NCBI GenBank assembly: GCA_038380795.1
Contig: CM076267.1
Span: forward strand, 11,267,501 to 11,331,500
Source: Pyrocephalus nanus
Lineage: Eukaryota > Chordata > Aves > Passeriformes > Tyrannidae
Direction: 5' to 3'
DNA: 64,000 bases
Numbering within the stretch: position 1 is the stretch's first letter; each line of letters opens with the position of its first letter. The notes below the pieces were generated by a model. It did no database searches, had not been told where the DNA came from, and saw nothing but the letters and a program-made list of their open reading frames with translations. Of this stretch, positions 14,095 through 24,376 are shown one piece after another. The position numbers and the translations under genes were made by a program.

Positions 14095-14314
14095 CCTCCA
14101 GAAGCAAAGATAGGAAGAGCTGACAGAAGTTGCTGGCTCCTAGCCTGAGGCTCAGCCCCAGAACGTGGCTTCCAGGAGTGCCAGAAGGGAGCATTAGGTT
14201 TGTCATATGTGTAATTCTTGTGTCTTGTTTCATATCACCCAAAGGACCTTGTTCTGTTAATTATTTTTCTGTGATGGTTGTGAGTCCTTCTTGCAGACCT
14301 GGCCCCTGATTGCA

Positions 14315-14655
14315 GCACAATCCTACCCAGAGGAGGAGAAGTGGAGAGGGAGGTACAGATCTGTTCTCCCTGTGATTTAGTGACAGGAAGCATGGGAAAG
14401 GTTTGAAGCTGTGCTAGGGGAGGTTCTGACTGAACTCTAGGAGGCCTTTCTTTACTGAGAAAGCGGTCAAACACTGGAACAGGCTTCCTAGAAGGTTCTC
14501 AATGCCCCAAGCCTGTCGGTGTTTAAGGGGCATTTAGACAATGCCCTTAACAACAGGGTTTTAACTTTGATCAGACCTGAATAGTCAGATAGTTGAACCA
14601 GATGATGCTTGTAGGTTCCACACAACTAAAATAGTCTATTTTATTTTATTCTGTG
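14315..14655 (+). mobile_element. CR1 LINE 3' end
   Basis: Sense-oriented CR1 fragment. It starts in the 'gaggagaagtggagaggga' part, passes through AACACTGGAACAGGCTTCCT and the GGTGTTTAAGGGGCATTTAG segment, then AGTTGAACCAGATGATGC and GTAGGTTCC, and ends in an ATTTTATTTTATT-like tail that stands in for the usual short 3' repeat. It is 5'-truncated and moderately diverged. It lies between a MIR-like SINE and an LTR. Confidence 0.88.
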
Positions 14656-14799
14656 AACACAGGGAAACTCTTTCCAGAGCACCATGAGCCTGCTTGAGGC
14701 TCCAGTACCTCACCTGGGCTGTGTTGGATGCCTGTTTCAGTGCAATAACAGTACCTAACAGGGAGAGCAGCTCTTCATTCAGTTCTCTTCAACTTTCCC

Positions 14800-15365
14800 T
14801 GTCCTGGTTTTGGCTGGAATAGAGTTAATTTTCTTCTTAGTTGCTGGTGCAGGGCTTTGTTTTGGATTCAGCATGAGAATAATGTCAATAACACACTGAT
14901 GTTTTAGTTGTTGCTAAGTAGTGCCTGGACTAAGTCAAGGACTTTTCAGTTTCCCATGCTCTGCCAGCGATCAGATGCACAAGAAACCAGTAGGGAGTGT
15001 GGCCAGGACAGCTGACCCAAACTGGCCAGAAGGAGATTCCATACCATAGAACATCATGCTTGAGTGTATAAACTGGGGGCAGTTGGGCAGGAGCAGCTGG
15101 TGACTGCTTGGGGATGGGTTGGGCATTGGTCAGGGGGGAGTGAGCAATTGTACTGTGCAACCCTTGTGTTTCTTGGGCTTTGTTCCTCTTTCTCTTTTTC
15201 CTGTTATTATTTTTGTTATTATTACAACAATAACAACAGCAATTATAATAATTTGCTTTATTTCAATTATTAAATCATTCGTAGCCCATGGGTTTTACCT
15301 TTTTCCAGTTCTCCTTCCCATCCCATAGGGAGGGTGGGGAGTGAACAAGTGGCTGCATTGTTGGT
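14800..15365 (+). mobile_element. Avian endogenous retrovirus solo LTR
   Basis: It begins with TGTCCTGGTTTTGGCTGG, the usual start of a widespread avian LTR family that I associate with ERVL-like elements, though I cannot fix the family name. It contains a TATAAA at 15067-15072 in the expected promoter region, an ATT/AAC-rich microsatellite (15205-15255) and an ATTAAA at 15269-15274 that could act as a polyadenylation signal. No internal viral coding sequence, primer-binding site or second LTR is present, so it is a solo or truncated LTR; the 3' end near 15365 is uncertain. It lies in the same orientation as SEMA5B. Confidence 0.75.
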
Positions 15366-18300
15366 CTATGTGTGTGTGTCTAAGCCCTGAGAGGTTCTGG
15401 TGGTGGTCAGAATGGGTGCTCATGTGGCTCCCAGTTTGCTAGCAGGGGTTGTTCTGAAGCACAGAGAGGTTATCTTACCTTCTTGGTGTGTGAGGAGTTA
15501 GGAAATGTGAACAAACCTCACTCATTTAAATAGAAAAAATAATTGAAGGTAGGGTGGCCTTTCATTGGTACATGATCAGTCCATTGGCTGCAGGCATGCT
15601 CCTCCTGATCTACCACAGCAGAACTGAAAAGATTGCTCTCTCTTAATTAGAAGAAAGCACCTTTTAATCAGCCATCACTGTGCTGGCAGATGTAGTGCCT
15701 GAAAAGAGGTATGGAAAAAGAGGCCTGAGGAAGTTACTGAAGCATATTGCAACCCTTATAATTTCAGAACTCTTAAGAGGAAGGATCTCTTCTATTATTC
15801 AAGCACTCTTGTTATGTGGCTTCCCAAAGGAAAGGCTTAATTTCTCTTTTATCTTCGTTGTTCAGTGGCATCGTAGCCCAAGTGCTTTGCCTTCAATGTA
15901 AATTGATTCAAGGCCAGGCAACGTGTGAACAAATGCATAGGCACCATGTTACAAAGGTCACCCAATGTGCTCTTGGCTACATGAAATAAACACTTAATAA
16001 GCAGCTTTGACTTGGGAATGCCATGACAAGCAGATTTAAGTGCATATATTCTTCCACACCCTTTCTTGAAACACATCTCAGCTGCTCTCCTACTGTTCTG
16101 GTACGTATGCTTTGTGGTACCAGGCACAGTGAGCACTTAATCATTTTACGAGCAGCCAAATACAAATTACTAAGCCAATTAGCAAATACTTTAATTTACA
16201 GGATTTACGCTGCAGCTTGGCTCTGTTCATATGGACATGAGCATACTGGGCCCAGTTCGAGAAAGTAATTCAACATCTACCCATGAGTGTAGATGACACT
16301 TCAGCAGAGGTTTACACGCTGTGCCCCAGCTTTGGGGGTGAGTTATTCTCCTAAGCAGGGCATAGACTAATGGACCAGGAGATCAGCTCCTGGTTGTGCT
16401 GTAGATATGCTCTGTGATGTTGGCTGAATTGCTCAATCTGTGCTTTAAATTTAAATGAGAATGATGTATCTTTTTCACTCTTGTATATATTTGGATGTCA
16501 AATTCTTCAAGACTAAGTTGAAGGTCTTTACAACAGCTAAATTCATATATCTGAGCTAGGGAATAATATCCCTCTGCAATCATAGGTGGCAGAGAAAGGA
16601 TCTGCCCTCAGGTTGTTTAAATAGGCATCGGCTGTGAATCAGTCTCCAGAGGAAACACCATCAACCCCCTCTGTGTCTTAATGCAACAAAACCACTGTCT
16701 TGGCTGAGACTTTATTACTGTTTAACATGGGCTTATTTGGGAGTGCACTGATGTCCGTGAATAATAAGGTTAGTAGTAATAATAATTAGCAGCTTGAGGC
16801 ATAATGCCATTTGTCCCAGAGTACTCAGAGGATTGTAGGCACTTGCTCTGGAGATGGCTGAAATGCAACCAACTGGGATGAAACAAAGCTTGTGTTTAAT
16901 ACTGTGGAGTGAAGCTGTGTGACCTTTTAGGACAGAAATTAAGAACGTTGTCCAATCCCTCCAAGCTTGTGCACCAGCTTTTTCTGCAGAAGAAGGAGGA
17001 TATTAGAATTGCTGGTTGCACCAGGCAATTGCTGTTCTGGCCTAGTCCAGATGGGTTTAATTTAGGAGTGAAAGGAATTAGCCAACGTTCACTTGCAAGA
17101 CAAAACAGTAAGAAAAAAAAAAAAGGCAGAAAAAAAAGATCAAGAAGGCACCTCATCCATTTATGCAGAGATCTCAGTGTTCTCATATATTTCTTAATCA
17201 TACTCTTTCAGTTGCTCTAAATTATAGTTCAGCAAGGTATTAAACAGACATAACTTCAAACACAAGCAGAAGAAAAGGACACAAATGGAGCAATTCTAGG
17301 TACAATAAACCATGCCTGTCATACAGAGACCTTGCTCATTCTTGGACTGAAATTGCTGTTAAAATGCAATTCATAAAAATGGCACTGTCTGATTCAATAG
17401 CTCTTTCCCTTTGGCTTTTTACTCCTGGTATAGCTTTACAGAACAAGTGTAGTTAGGAAAGCATGTTATTAATTAAGGATTAGTCAGTTCTAGCTGAGCA
17501 GGTCAACTGGAGTCGGGAGCTTTCTCTGATAGCCTGGTCTGCCTACAGGTGTTTGTATTGCTGCTGATAAGATGTGAGAAGGATCAAACAAACAAAAAGA
17601 AACTGCCAGTAGCTGTTCAGACACCAGGTGAGGCAAGATGATGAAAAATGTAGGGAAACACTCCTTTCTCTAAAAAAGCCCCAAGGTCAGATTTGGAGAG
17701 CTAAGGTTAGTATAAAGCTTTTGGAAGATCGTTGTGCTGTTCACATTAGTACGATGTTCCTGCCACCTGAATGGCTTTGTCCAGGGGCCACCCAGCAATC
17801 ACTGAGAGGACAGACTGGCTTTATTGAAATGGACACTATTCCTGTCTGCATCTGTTTTGGCTGAGTGCAGTGAAAATTGTGTCCCTTAGATACGTCTCTT
17901 TCATTAAAGATATTTTGGTTGAATTTGCTCTGCAGTGCCATCAAGGAAAAAAACCCTGAATATTAAAATTTATTACTTAGTCAAACTGTCCAGTTTTTGC
18001 AAGACTAGAACAAGGAGCTGAAATCTGCATTATAAGGCTTCCAAAATCAATGCATTTAAATAGCATGCTTAACAACAGGATAGAAACTTCAAGTCCCTAG
18101 TTATGAGAACTTTCTCCTTATAGTATTGTAAGATTGGAGGCCTTGTCCAGGAGTAGGCTTCTTCCATGATATCTCATGTCCTGGTGTTGCATCAATATTT
18201 TGGTGAGAGTAGCTATATGGTGTTCTAATGGAGCTGTCAGATCTATTATTGGATGATAATTTATTTCCATTTTGAAATTTTAGCTGTGTGTATGCTTAGT

Positions 18301-18482
18301 GCCTCTGGTCTGCTGAATGTACCTGCAAGATTTAATATTTAGGTCTGATGCTGATGCTAAAGAGTTAATAACAAATTATTTGGGAGAGCATGTAGTCCTT
18401 TGAGACAGAGTAGGTTTTCAGACTGTACAAAAGAACTGCTGGATCTTCACTGATAGAACTAGGAGAGAAGATGGAGATATTT

Positions 18483-18497
18483 TGTGTGTGTGTGTGC
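18483..18497 (+). repeat. (TG)n microsatellite
   Basis: About seven uninterrupted TG units in intron 1. Confidence 0.8.
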
Positions 18498-20071
18498 TTG
18501 TCTGCATACTTACAGGGGGTATAATAGTCACACATTTTCTTCAGATATTGCTAATGGGTGTCATTCTTCTGTGGATAACCAGCCCAGTACAGAATAGGAT
18601 GGTGCAAATCAGAGCAAGTCAGAGCTACATCAGCTGAAGATTTGGTACCAGGAGTTTGACTTCCTAAGCTCCCCATCATCCTTGTTCCTACCCTTTATTG
18701 ACAGTCAGCAGCATTTGAGACCTTTTGATTTATTTATAGACCTAGAACAAAGTACACAGGCAAGTCTATCATGACTTAGGTGATAGACAAGTGATAACAG
18801 AAGGGGGAAAATTGCTCAAGCCTTGTAGTGATCATTGTGACCCCATATGAACCTCTCATATGTTGAATTTTTAATTACTTTGTTTGCTTGGGCAGAGTGT
18901 GCTGCTGAATACAGACCCTAAACAAGGCCCTTCAGAAGAGTCCTTAGGACCTTTTCATCACTGTAGGAGCTTTCCATTAGTTTCTCTGACTTTACTGACC
19001 TAAGACTGGAACTTATATTTTCACTAGGTAGGGGACTGTCTGTATACTGGCACCTCTAGAATGGATGAAAGTGTATCATTAAAAATGCACTTTCTACCAT
19101 TTAAATAGAGCCTCTCAGAGAAACATGGTACAGTTCACCTTGTATGATAGAAATGTGTCTTCTCTGGGAGATTGTGGTGACAGGGATTTTGGAAAAGGAT
19201 CACAGCTCTTTAGACCTCCTGACAGATGGGATGCAAAAATGCGAAGTTAGATGTGGCCAAAAGCCTCGAGCACAGAATCCAGTCCGTATGGCTTAATATG
19301 TCAGCTGATTCCTGGTAACTGCATTGTCTTAGCAAGCAAAAAAGTGAGATAAATCCTGTTAATTAAGCCTCATCCATAGTCGTTTATGCAAATGTTGTTC
19401 CCTCCTATTTGTGATGGGATATGAACACTCAGAAGAAGGTGACAGGAGCTCAGCTGATGTGTGGTATCTCACGCTACGGTGACTTCTGTCAGGAATTCCC
19501 TCGCTTTGCCTGTGAAGAGACGATGACAGGAGGATTGGGAATATCTGCAGTCACTGCCTTGATTTCCCTGCTGGTTTTCTGTGCAGAGAGATTCCGCTGA
19601 GAAGTATTTGCCCTCTTCTCTTCCATGAAGTCCTCAATGGGAATGCCCACAAGGACAGGCTTGGGGGAGCATACTGTAGGAGGCAGCTTTGCTCCAGCTG
19701 GCTTCTGTCCAATCCCAGCTTTCTCAGAATGCAGTGAAAAACATGACTGCAGCCCATATGGACTGCAACTAAAGCCTGTTGAGGGTTTGCAAATAGCCCT
19801 TTGTGGTCAGGATTTCACTGTGGCTCTTCATTATGGATTCTGGAATATTTAACACCAGGACCTGCTCAGAACTTGGTTACCAGGTTCACTAAGATACTGA
19901 TGTACAACTCAGTGAACAGGCATATAACTGTTTTTGTATTCTGTGGAGAGTAGTCCAGGAAAAACTTTTGTTTGTAGACATGAATGACAAAAACTATTAC
20001 TTGCTGTAATAACTTTTCCCTTCCTTCTTTGGTAGCCTAATAGTTTGTAATTTTTCTGCTTGTTCATGCAG

Positions 20072-20117
20072 GAACTACCTCTTCAGACTTAGTCTACACA
20101 ACGTTTCTCTTATTCAG
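20072..20117 (+). CDS. SEMA5B: SEMA5B 46-nt exon (residues 34-49)
   Basis: A very short exon with acceptor TTCATGCAG and donor CAG|GTATGT. Its first base completes the Arg codon of the previous exon, and it then encodes NYLFRLSLHNVSLIQ before ending in phase 0. NYLFRLSL is the conserved blade-1 strand that follows IVGAR in semaphorins. HNVSL carries an N-glycosylation sequon. The exon is isolated between introns of 14.9 and 23.7 kb. At 46 nt, skipping it would shift the frame, so it should be constitutive for a functional protein. Confidence 0.95.
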
Positions 20118-22488
20118 GTATGTTCACTTTTTACTCTCTTGTTTTATTTGATTTGTTAATGAAAGTTCTGTAATATTTGATGTACATTTTCAGAAGTCTA
20201 TATAGTGTAAATTTGCCCAAAGTGGTGGAGCAGGGAGAGGACAAAGTGAGAACCAGATGCTTATTCCCACTCCAGCGATAATGCTGGGGGAAGGGCTCTC
20301 CTACACTTGCCCACTTGGGTGGTGCTCTCTGGCTTTGATTCTTGAGTGTTTGGGTGGTAATGGGATCTGCCAAAAATATGGCATCTTAAGGAACAAAACA
20401 AGTAGTGTGACTGATACATGCTTAAACACAACAATCAATAGAAATCCTTGGCTTTCTTTAGAGATGTCAGCAACATGGAGAAGCTTTAACTATTCTCATC
20501 CATCCTCATTTTTAGCCCTTGTTAGCCTTTGTGAACATGGATTGCTGAGGACCTGTGCTTTGCTGAATGCATTACTAAACCCACGATCGGACTTGCAAGC
20601 ATTCAAGAGGGAAAATGGGTTGAAAAATGTATGTTAGCCATACCTTTATCAAGGCAAAGCAGCTAAAGTTTGAAAGGGCTTGCAAATATCCAGCAGTATT
20701 AGGACTTTGGTCTCACTGCACTGAATCTGAAATTGAAAGACGTGGCAAAAACTGTTAGTGGAAACCCCAGTTGCTTATCTTTAAATAAAAAAATACTTAT
20801 GGTTTGGGATACTTACCATCTTCTGTGATTGCTAGAGCACCAAAGATGTATTCAGCATTTCTCAGAGAGTCTGAGGGGCCCTACTCCTGTACCTGACCAT
20901 GCAAAGAAGCCATTAGAGTAGTACTGCCAGCCATTCCGATGTACACAAGCCTTTTGCTATTAGTAAGAGTTACAAGTATAGATGGAGAGAAGAAAAGATG
21001 TTTAATGGTTGTAAAATGCATTGAATCTTCCTTTAAAAGGAAAACAAAGTCCAGAGTTACCAATGACAACAATAAAGAATTAGAGAAGCTGATACTCGCA
21101 TTTGGCAGTAGGTTCCCTTTGCAGAACCATATTAGCTTGGCTGGAAGGTTTCCAGCAAGCACACAGGAGGGCGAAGTCTCTGTAGTTATGAGAGGTGTAA
21201 TACCTTCTGCAGTGCCTGTTATCACACTGCCTGACACAGCCTCTTGTGCTTGTCAGATGAGGGATCCCCTTCAATGAAACACAATTGTGAATCTCCTTAA
21301 TACACTTCTGAAGCCAGGCTTGGCTCGGGCCCTTTTCAGTGCAGTGATTTTCCTTTTCTACACTGCAAAACATGGGAAGTCTCCTTCTATGGCACTGGAG
21401 GTTGCTGTGAGATCTCCGGTTAACATAATGAGCTTAGTTTGCTCCTGCTTTCTGGGTGTATCCGGTCACTTTGCCAAGACTTTTTGCATGACAAAGAGAG
21501 CATGGAATTATGTTGACACACGTGTTGGGAATGATGGAAGCAATTGTTTCCCGACCTAATGGTTGCCTAAGTAGCTGCTTGGCTTGTCTCCATAAAGCAC
21601 ATGATGCAGCTTAGAGGCACCCGCTCCCACCTTCCCTTCGCCGTGCATCATTTTAAAGATCAGATCAGAAAGGGAGACAAGAAAGACAAAGAGCTTGCAT
21701 TTAGTTCTACAGGGGTGCAGTTCAAGAAATAATCACGATGTTAATTTGCATTATTTTGTATCTCCTCTTTGCTTTTAAGTAAAATACAGTGGGGATCTTG
21801 TCAGGCCTGATTTGGGCTAGTTTTTCATCTTGAGATTGTCTTCTGATTTATTTCTGCTCATGGGATTTCATGCTGCCAGTGGTGCTAAATCTGCTTCACG
21901 GTGCAGGTTTGTGCTGACAGATGTCTGCTCCCTTGCATTTGTACTTCCATGAGGTGGGGGCAGAAAGATGAGGAGCACAGCCTACGAGACAGCAGGATAT
22001 GCTGGTTGTGGGACAAAGTCTGGCAGTGTGTGGAATGTACCTCTCCAGGCAGGGTTTGGTGAAGTTTAAAGCTGTTTTTTCCTGGGTGTTCTTGTGCCAT
22101 CAGTTGTATCCCTAAGCTGTACTGTCCCCATAGGGAAATGGGGAGGGCACATTTCAGCCCCACAGTTGTCACAGAAAGGAGGGAAGGCCAGAGTGTTCCT
22201 GTGAAGGAGATTACTCTGAACTGTCTTTTCAGTACGGGTGGCAGCAGCATCTCAGAGGAGCAATATCCCAGTGCCACTGCTCGTTAGCATGGCAGATTCA
22301 GTGCTTCAGTCTCTCATTCTCTAACGGGTAGATTTACTAGCTCACTCTGCCTAATGCATGTTTTCCTTGACAGTTATCTGTTCTTTAACCAGAAAATGAA
22401 TATTTTCTGCCGTTGAGCAGACCATAATGTTTTTCATCACAGCATGACTATTCATTGCTTTCCAATGGGAATATGTTATTTTTTTTTT

Positions 22489-22500
22489 GGATTATAATCC
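22489..22500. promoter_or_regulatory. Candidate paired K50-homeodomain site (palindrome)
   Basis: GGATTATAATCC is a perfect 12-bp palindrome made of two inverted TAATCC half-sites, the motif bound by OTX/CRX/PITX-class homeodomains. It lies in a repeat-free part of the 23.7 kb intron next to a TGAATATTGCATAT octamer-like sequence at about 22507-22520. Function is inferred from motif content only. Confidence 0.25.
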
Positions 22501-24346
22501 CCTTTATGAATATTGCATATCACAAACCCAGAGCTAACCATGCCGTTACTCCCTGATTTTTGAAAGGTTTTCAGCTCCATCACTTTAAAAGACTGTAAGA
22601 CTCTTTCCTTATACCTGTTGAATGACGGTGGAGACCTCTCATTTATGCCCTATACAAAATCAATTAAAACGAGCAGAAGTTTTCCATCAACTTCAAGGAT
22701 CATTTTATGAAACAGTCACTCTTGAAAACACCATTTTTGATATCTTCAGTTTCAGAAGCTAAAATTATTGTATTAATCCTGAGTCTGTGTTGGTCTGCCA
22801 TTAATATAAACTAAATTTTGAAATCTCCACAGCGTAAGAACACTGGAGCATCATGTAACCAAGCCACATAGTTTGGATAGGAAGTTATTGTCTTGGAATT
22901 GCAGAAGACTAAAAGACAAGAGTTAGTATTGTATGGGCAAGTTACTGATTAAGAGTTGTGTAAAAAAGAAATCATTACCCCCTAGAAGAATTTTGGTTTC
23001 AGGGAAGTGAAGGAAGAGAGGTCAATTTTAGGATGTGTCAGCTCTTGGGCCATATTATAAAGGGGTAATTTTTTTCCCTTTCTTAGCTCTCATCTGCTCT
23101 ACCATGTGCTGATGTTTCCTCCTCAGTCAGAATCTTCTATTGGTTCTGCTGAAGTTGTTTCTCCAAGACTGTAGTCCTGAGCTTTTACATGAGAACTGCT
23201 GAGTGGAGCACAGCAGAAACTGAAGCAGAACAAGCTCATTTCCTGCTCCACAGAACCAAATGTCCTGACTTCTCAGAGATTTTTCCCCTTCCTCTCTTTG
23301 TTTCTGAAATGTGTTTCAGAAATTCCATTTGGAACTTGAGAAACTTTTCACTAAATGAGTTTTAGTTGCATGAGAAACTTTGATGGTGGTTAATTTTTTT
23401 GTGAAAAACATTTTTGACTGAATTTCAGTATCCATAAGGAAATCGAGGCCAAGGTATTTTTGGGATCACGTGTGATTTTGTCTACGTCTTTTTCTTTCCA
23501 AAATTGAGACACCTTGTTAAAGAATTACCAAAAATCAGCATCTTGAGGTGCCCCCAGGTGAGGTATCCAAAAGCACCTGTTAATATTGGAAACTTTGGCA
23601 TGTAGTATTCAAATTCTTGCAGCAGTCAAGAGGCATAGTTTTAAAATGGATACTGTTCCCTAAATCTTTTGCATCTCTTTTAAACAAAATCTCTGCAATG
23701 TGTTTCATGTCCATCTTTAAATTGTCCTCTTACATGCATTGTAAACTCTCAGTATGAGATATTTTATAGAATGCATTTTTTAAATGATGTTCACTTGGAG
23801 CACATGCTGTTTAATTTATGCATCAATCTGAAACAAGGTTAGCTCCTAATCTGCAGCTTTCATGGTGAGGCCATAGAAAAATCAGTTTTATACTGGAGTT
23901 GATAATTAATAGAGTAGGTGGAAGGGTCATTTTAAAAACAGAAGCCTTTGAGCAAATTTTTAAAAATGCACGTGGCTGATTAGGACCTCTTATCAAGGAA
24001 TGCTATTCTCTGGTGTGTGTTAAAAGCAGGCTACTTGCTGGCATTTCATAAATCCCAGTGCAGTGCCTACCCCCTGTTCACCCTGATTTTACCTGGATCT
24101 TAGAGTTCTCAATTGAACTGAGTAGGAAATTACTTTTTCAACCTTTTTGAGGTGCCAAGATTTCCAACCTTTTTTGCACTGAGATGAAAACAAGACTTTT
24201 TGTAAAATCTGAAAGAGAAGGAGATAGACATGTGGTTACTTTGGATGCAAATACTCTGGGTCAAGTTATTTTCTGAAGCATCAAAGGAGAGCATTTGAAT
24301 GTGCATTTCTCTCATCTCAAACAACTGACCTGATTTGTTTGGTGTA

Positions 24347-24376
24347 TCCCTTTCCCTTCCCTTTCCTTTCCCTTCT
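24347..24376 (+). repeat. (CCCTT)n-like simple repeat
   Basis: A pyrimidine-only pentanucleotide repeat with slight interruptions in intron 2. Confidence 0.85.

Larger units (their letters stand above)
5139..20071 (+). other. SEMA5B intron, 14.9 kb
   Basis: A phase 2 intron from GTAAAG to TGCAG. It holds a short poly-A (5323-5337), a CR1 3' tail on the minus strand (9042-9195), a weak MIR-like fragment (9873-9955), and a repeat cluster at 13.88-15.37 kb of MIR-like SINE, CR1 and LTR. A (TG)n run lies near 18.48 kb. The stretch 8.1-8.97 kb has fewer stops than its surroundings on both strands but no recognisable product. The rest is unique AT-rich intron in which I see no gene. Confidence 0.85.
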
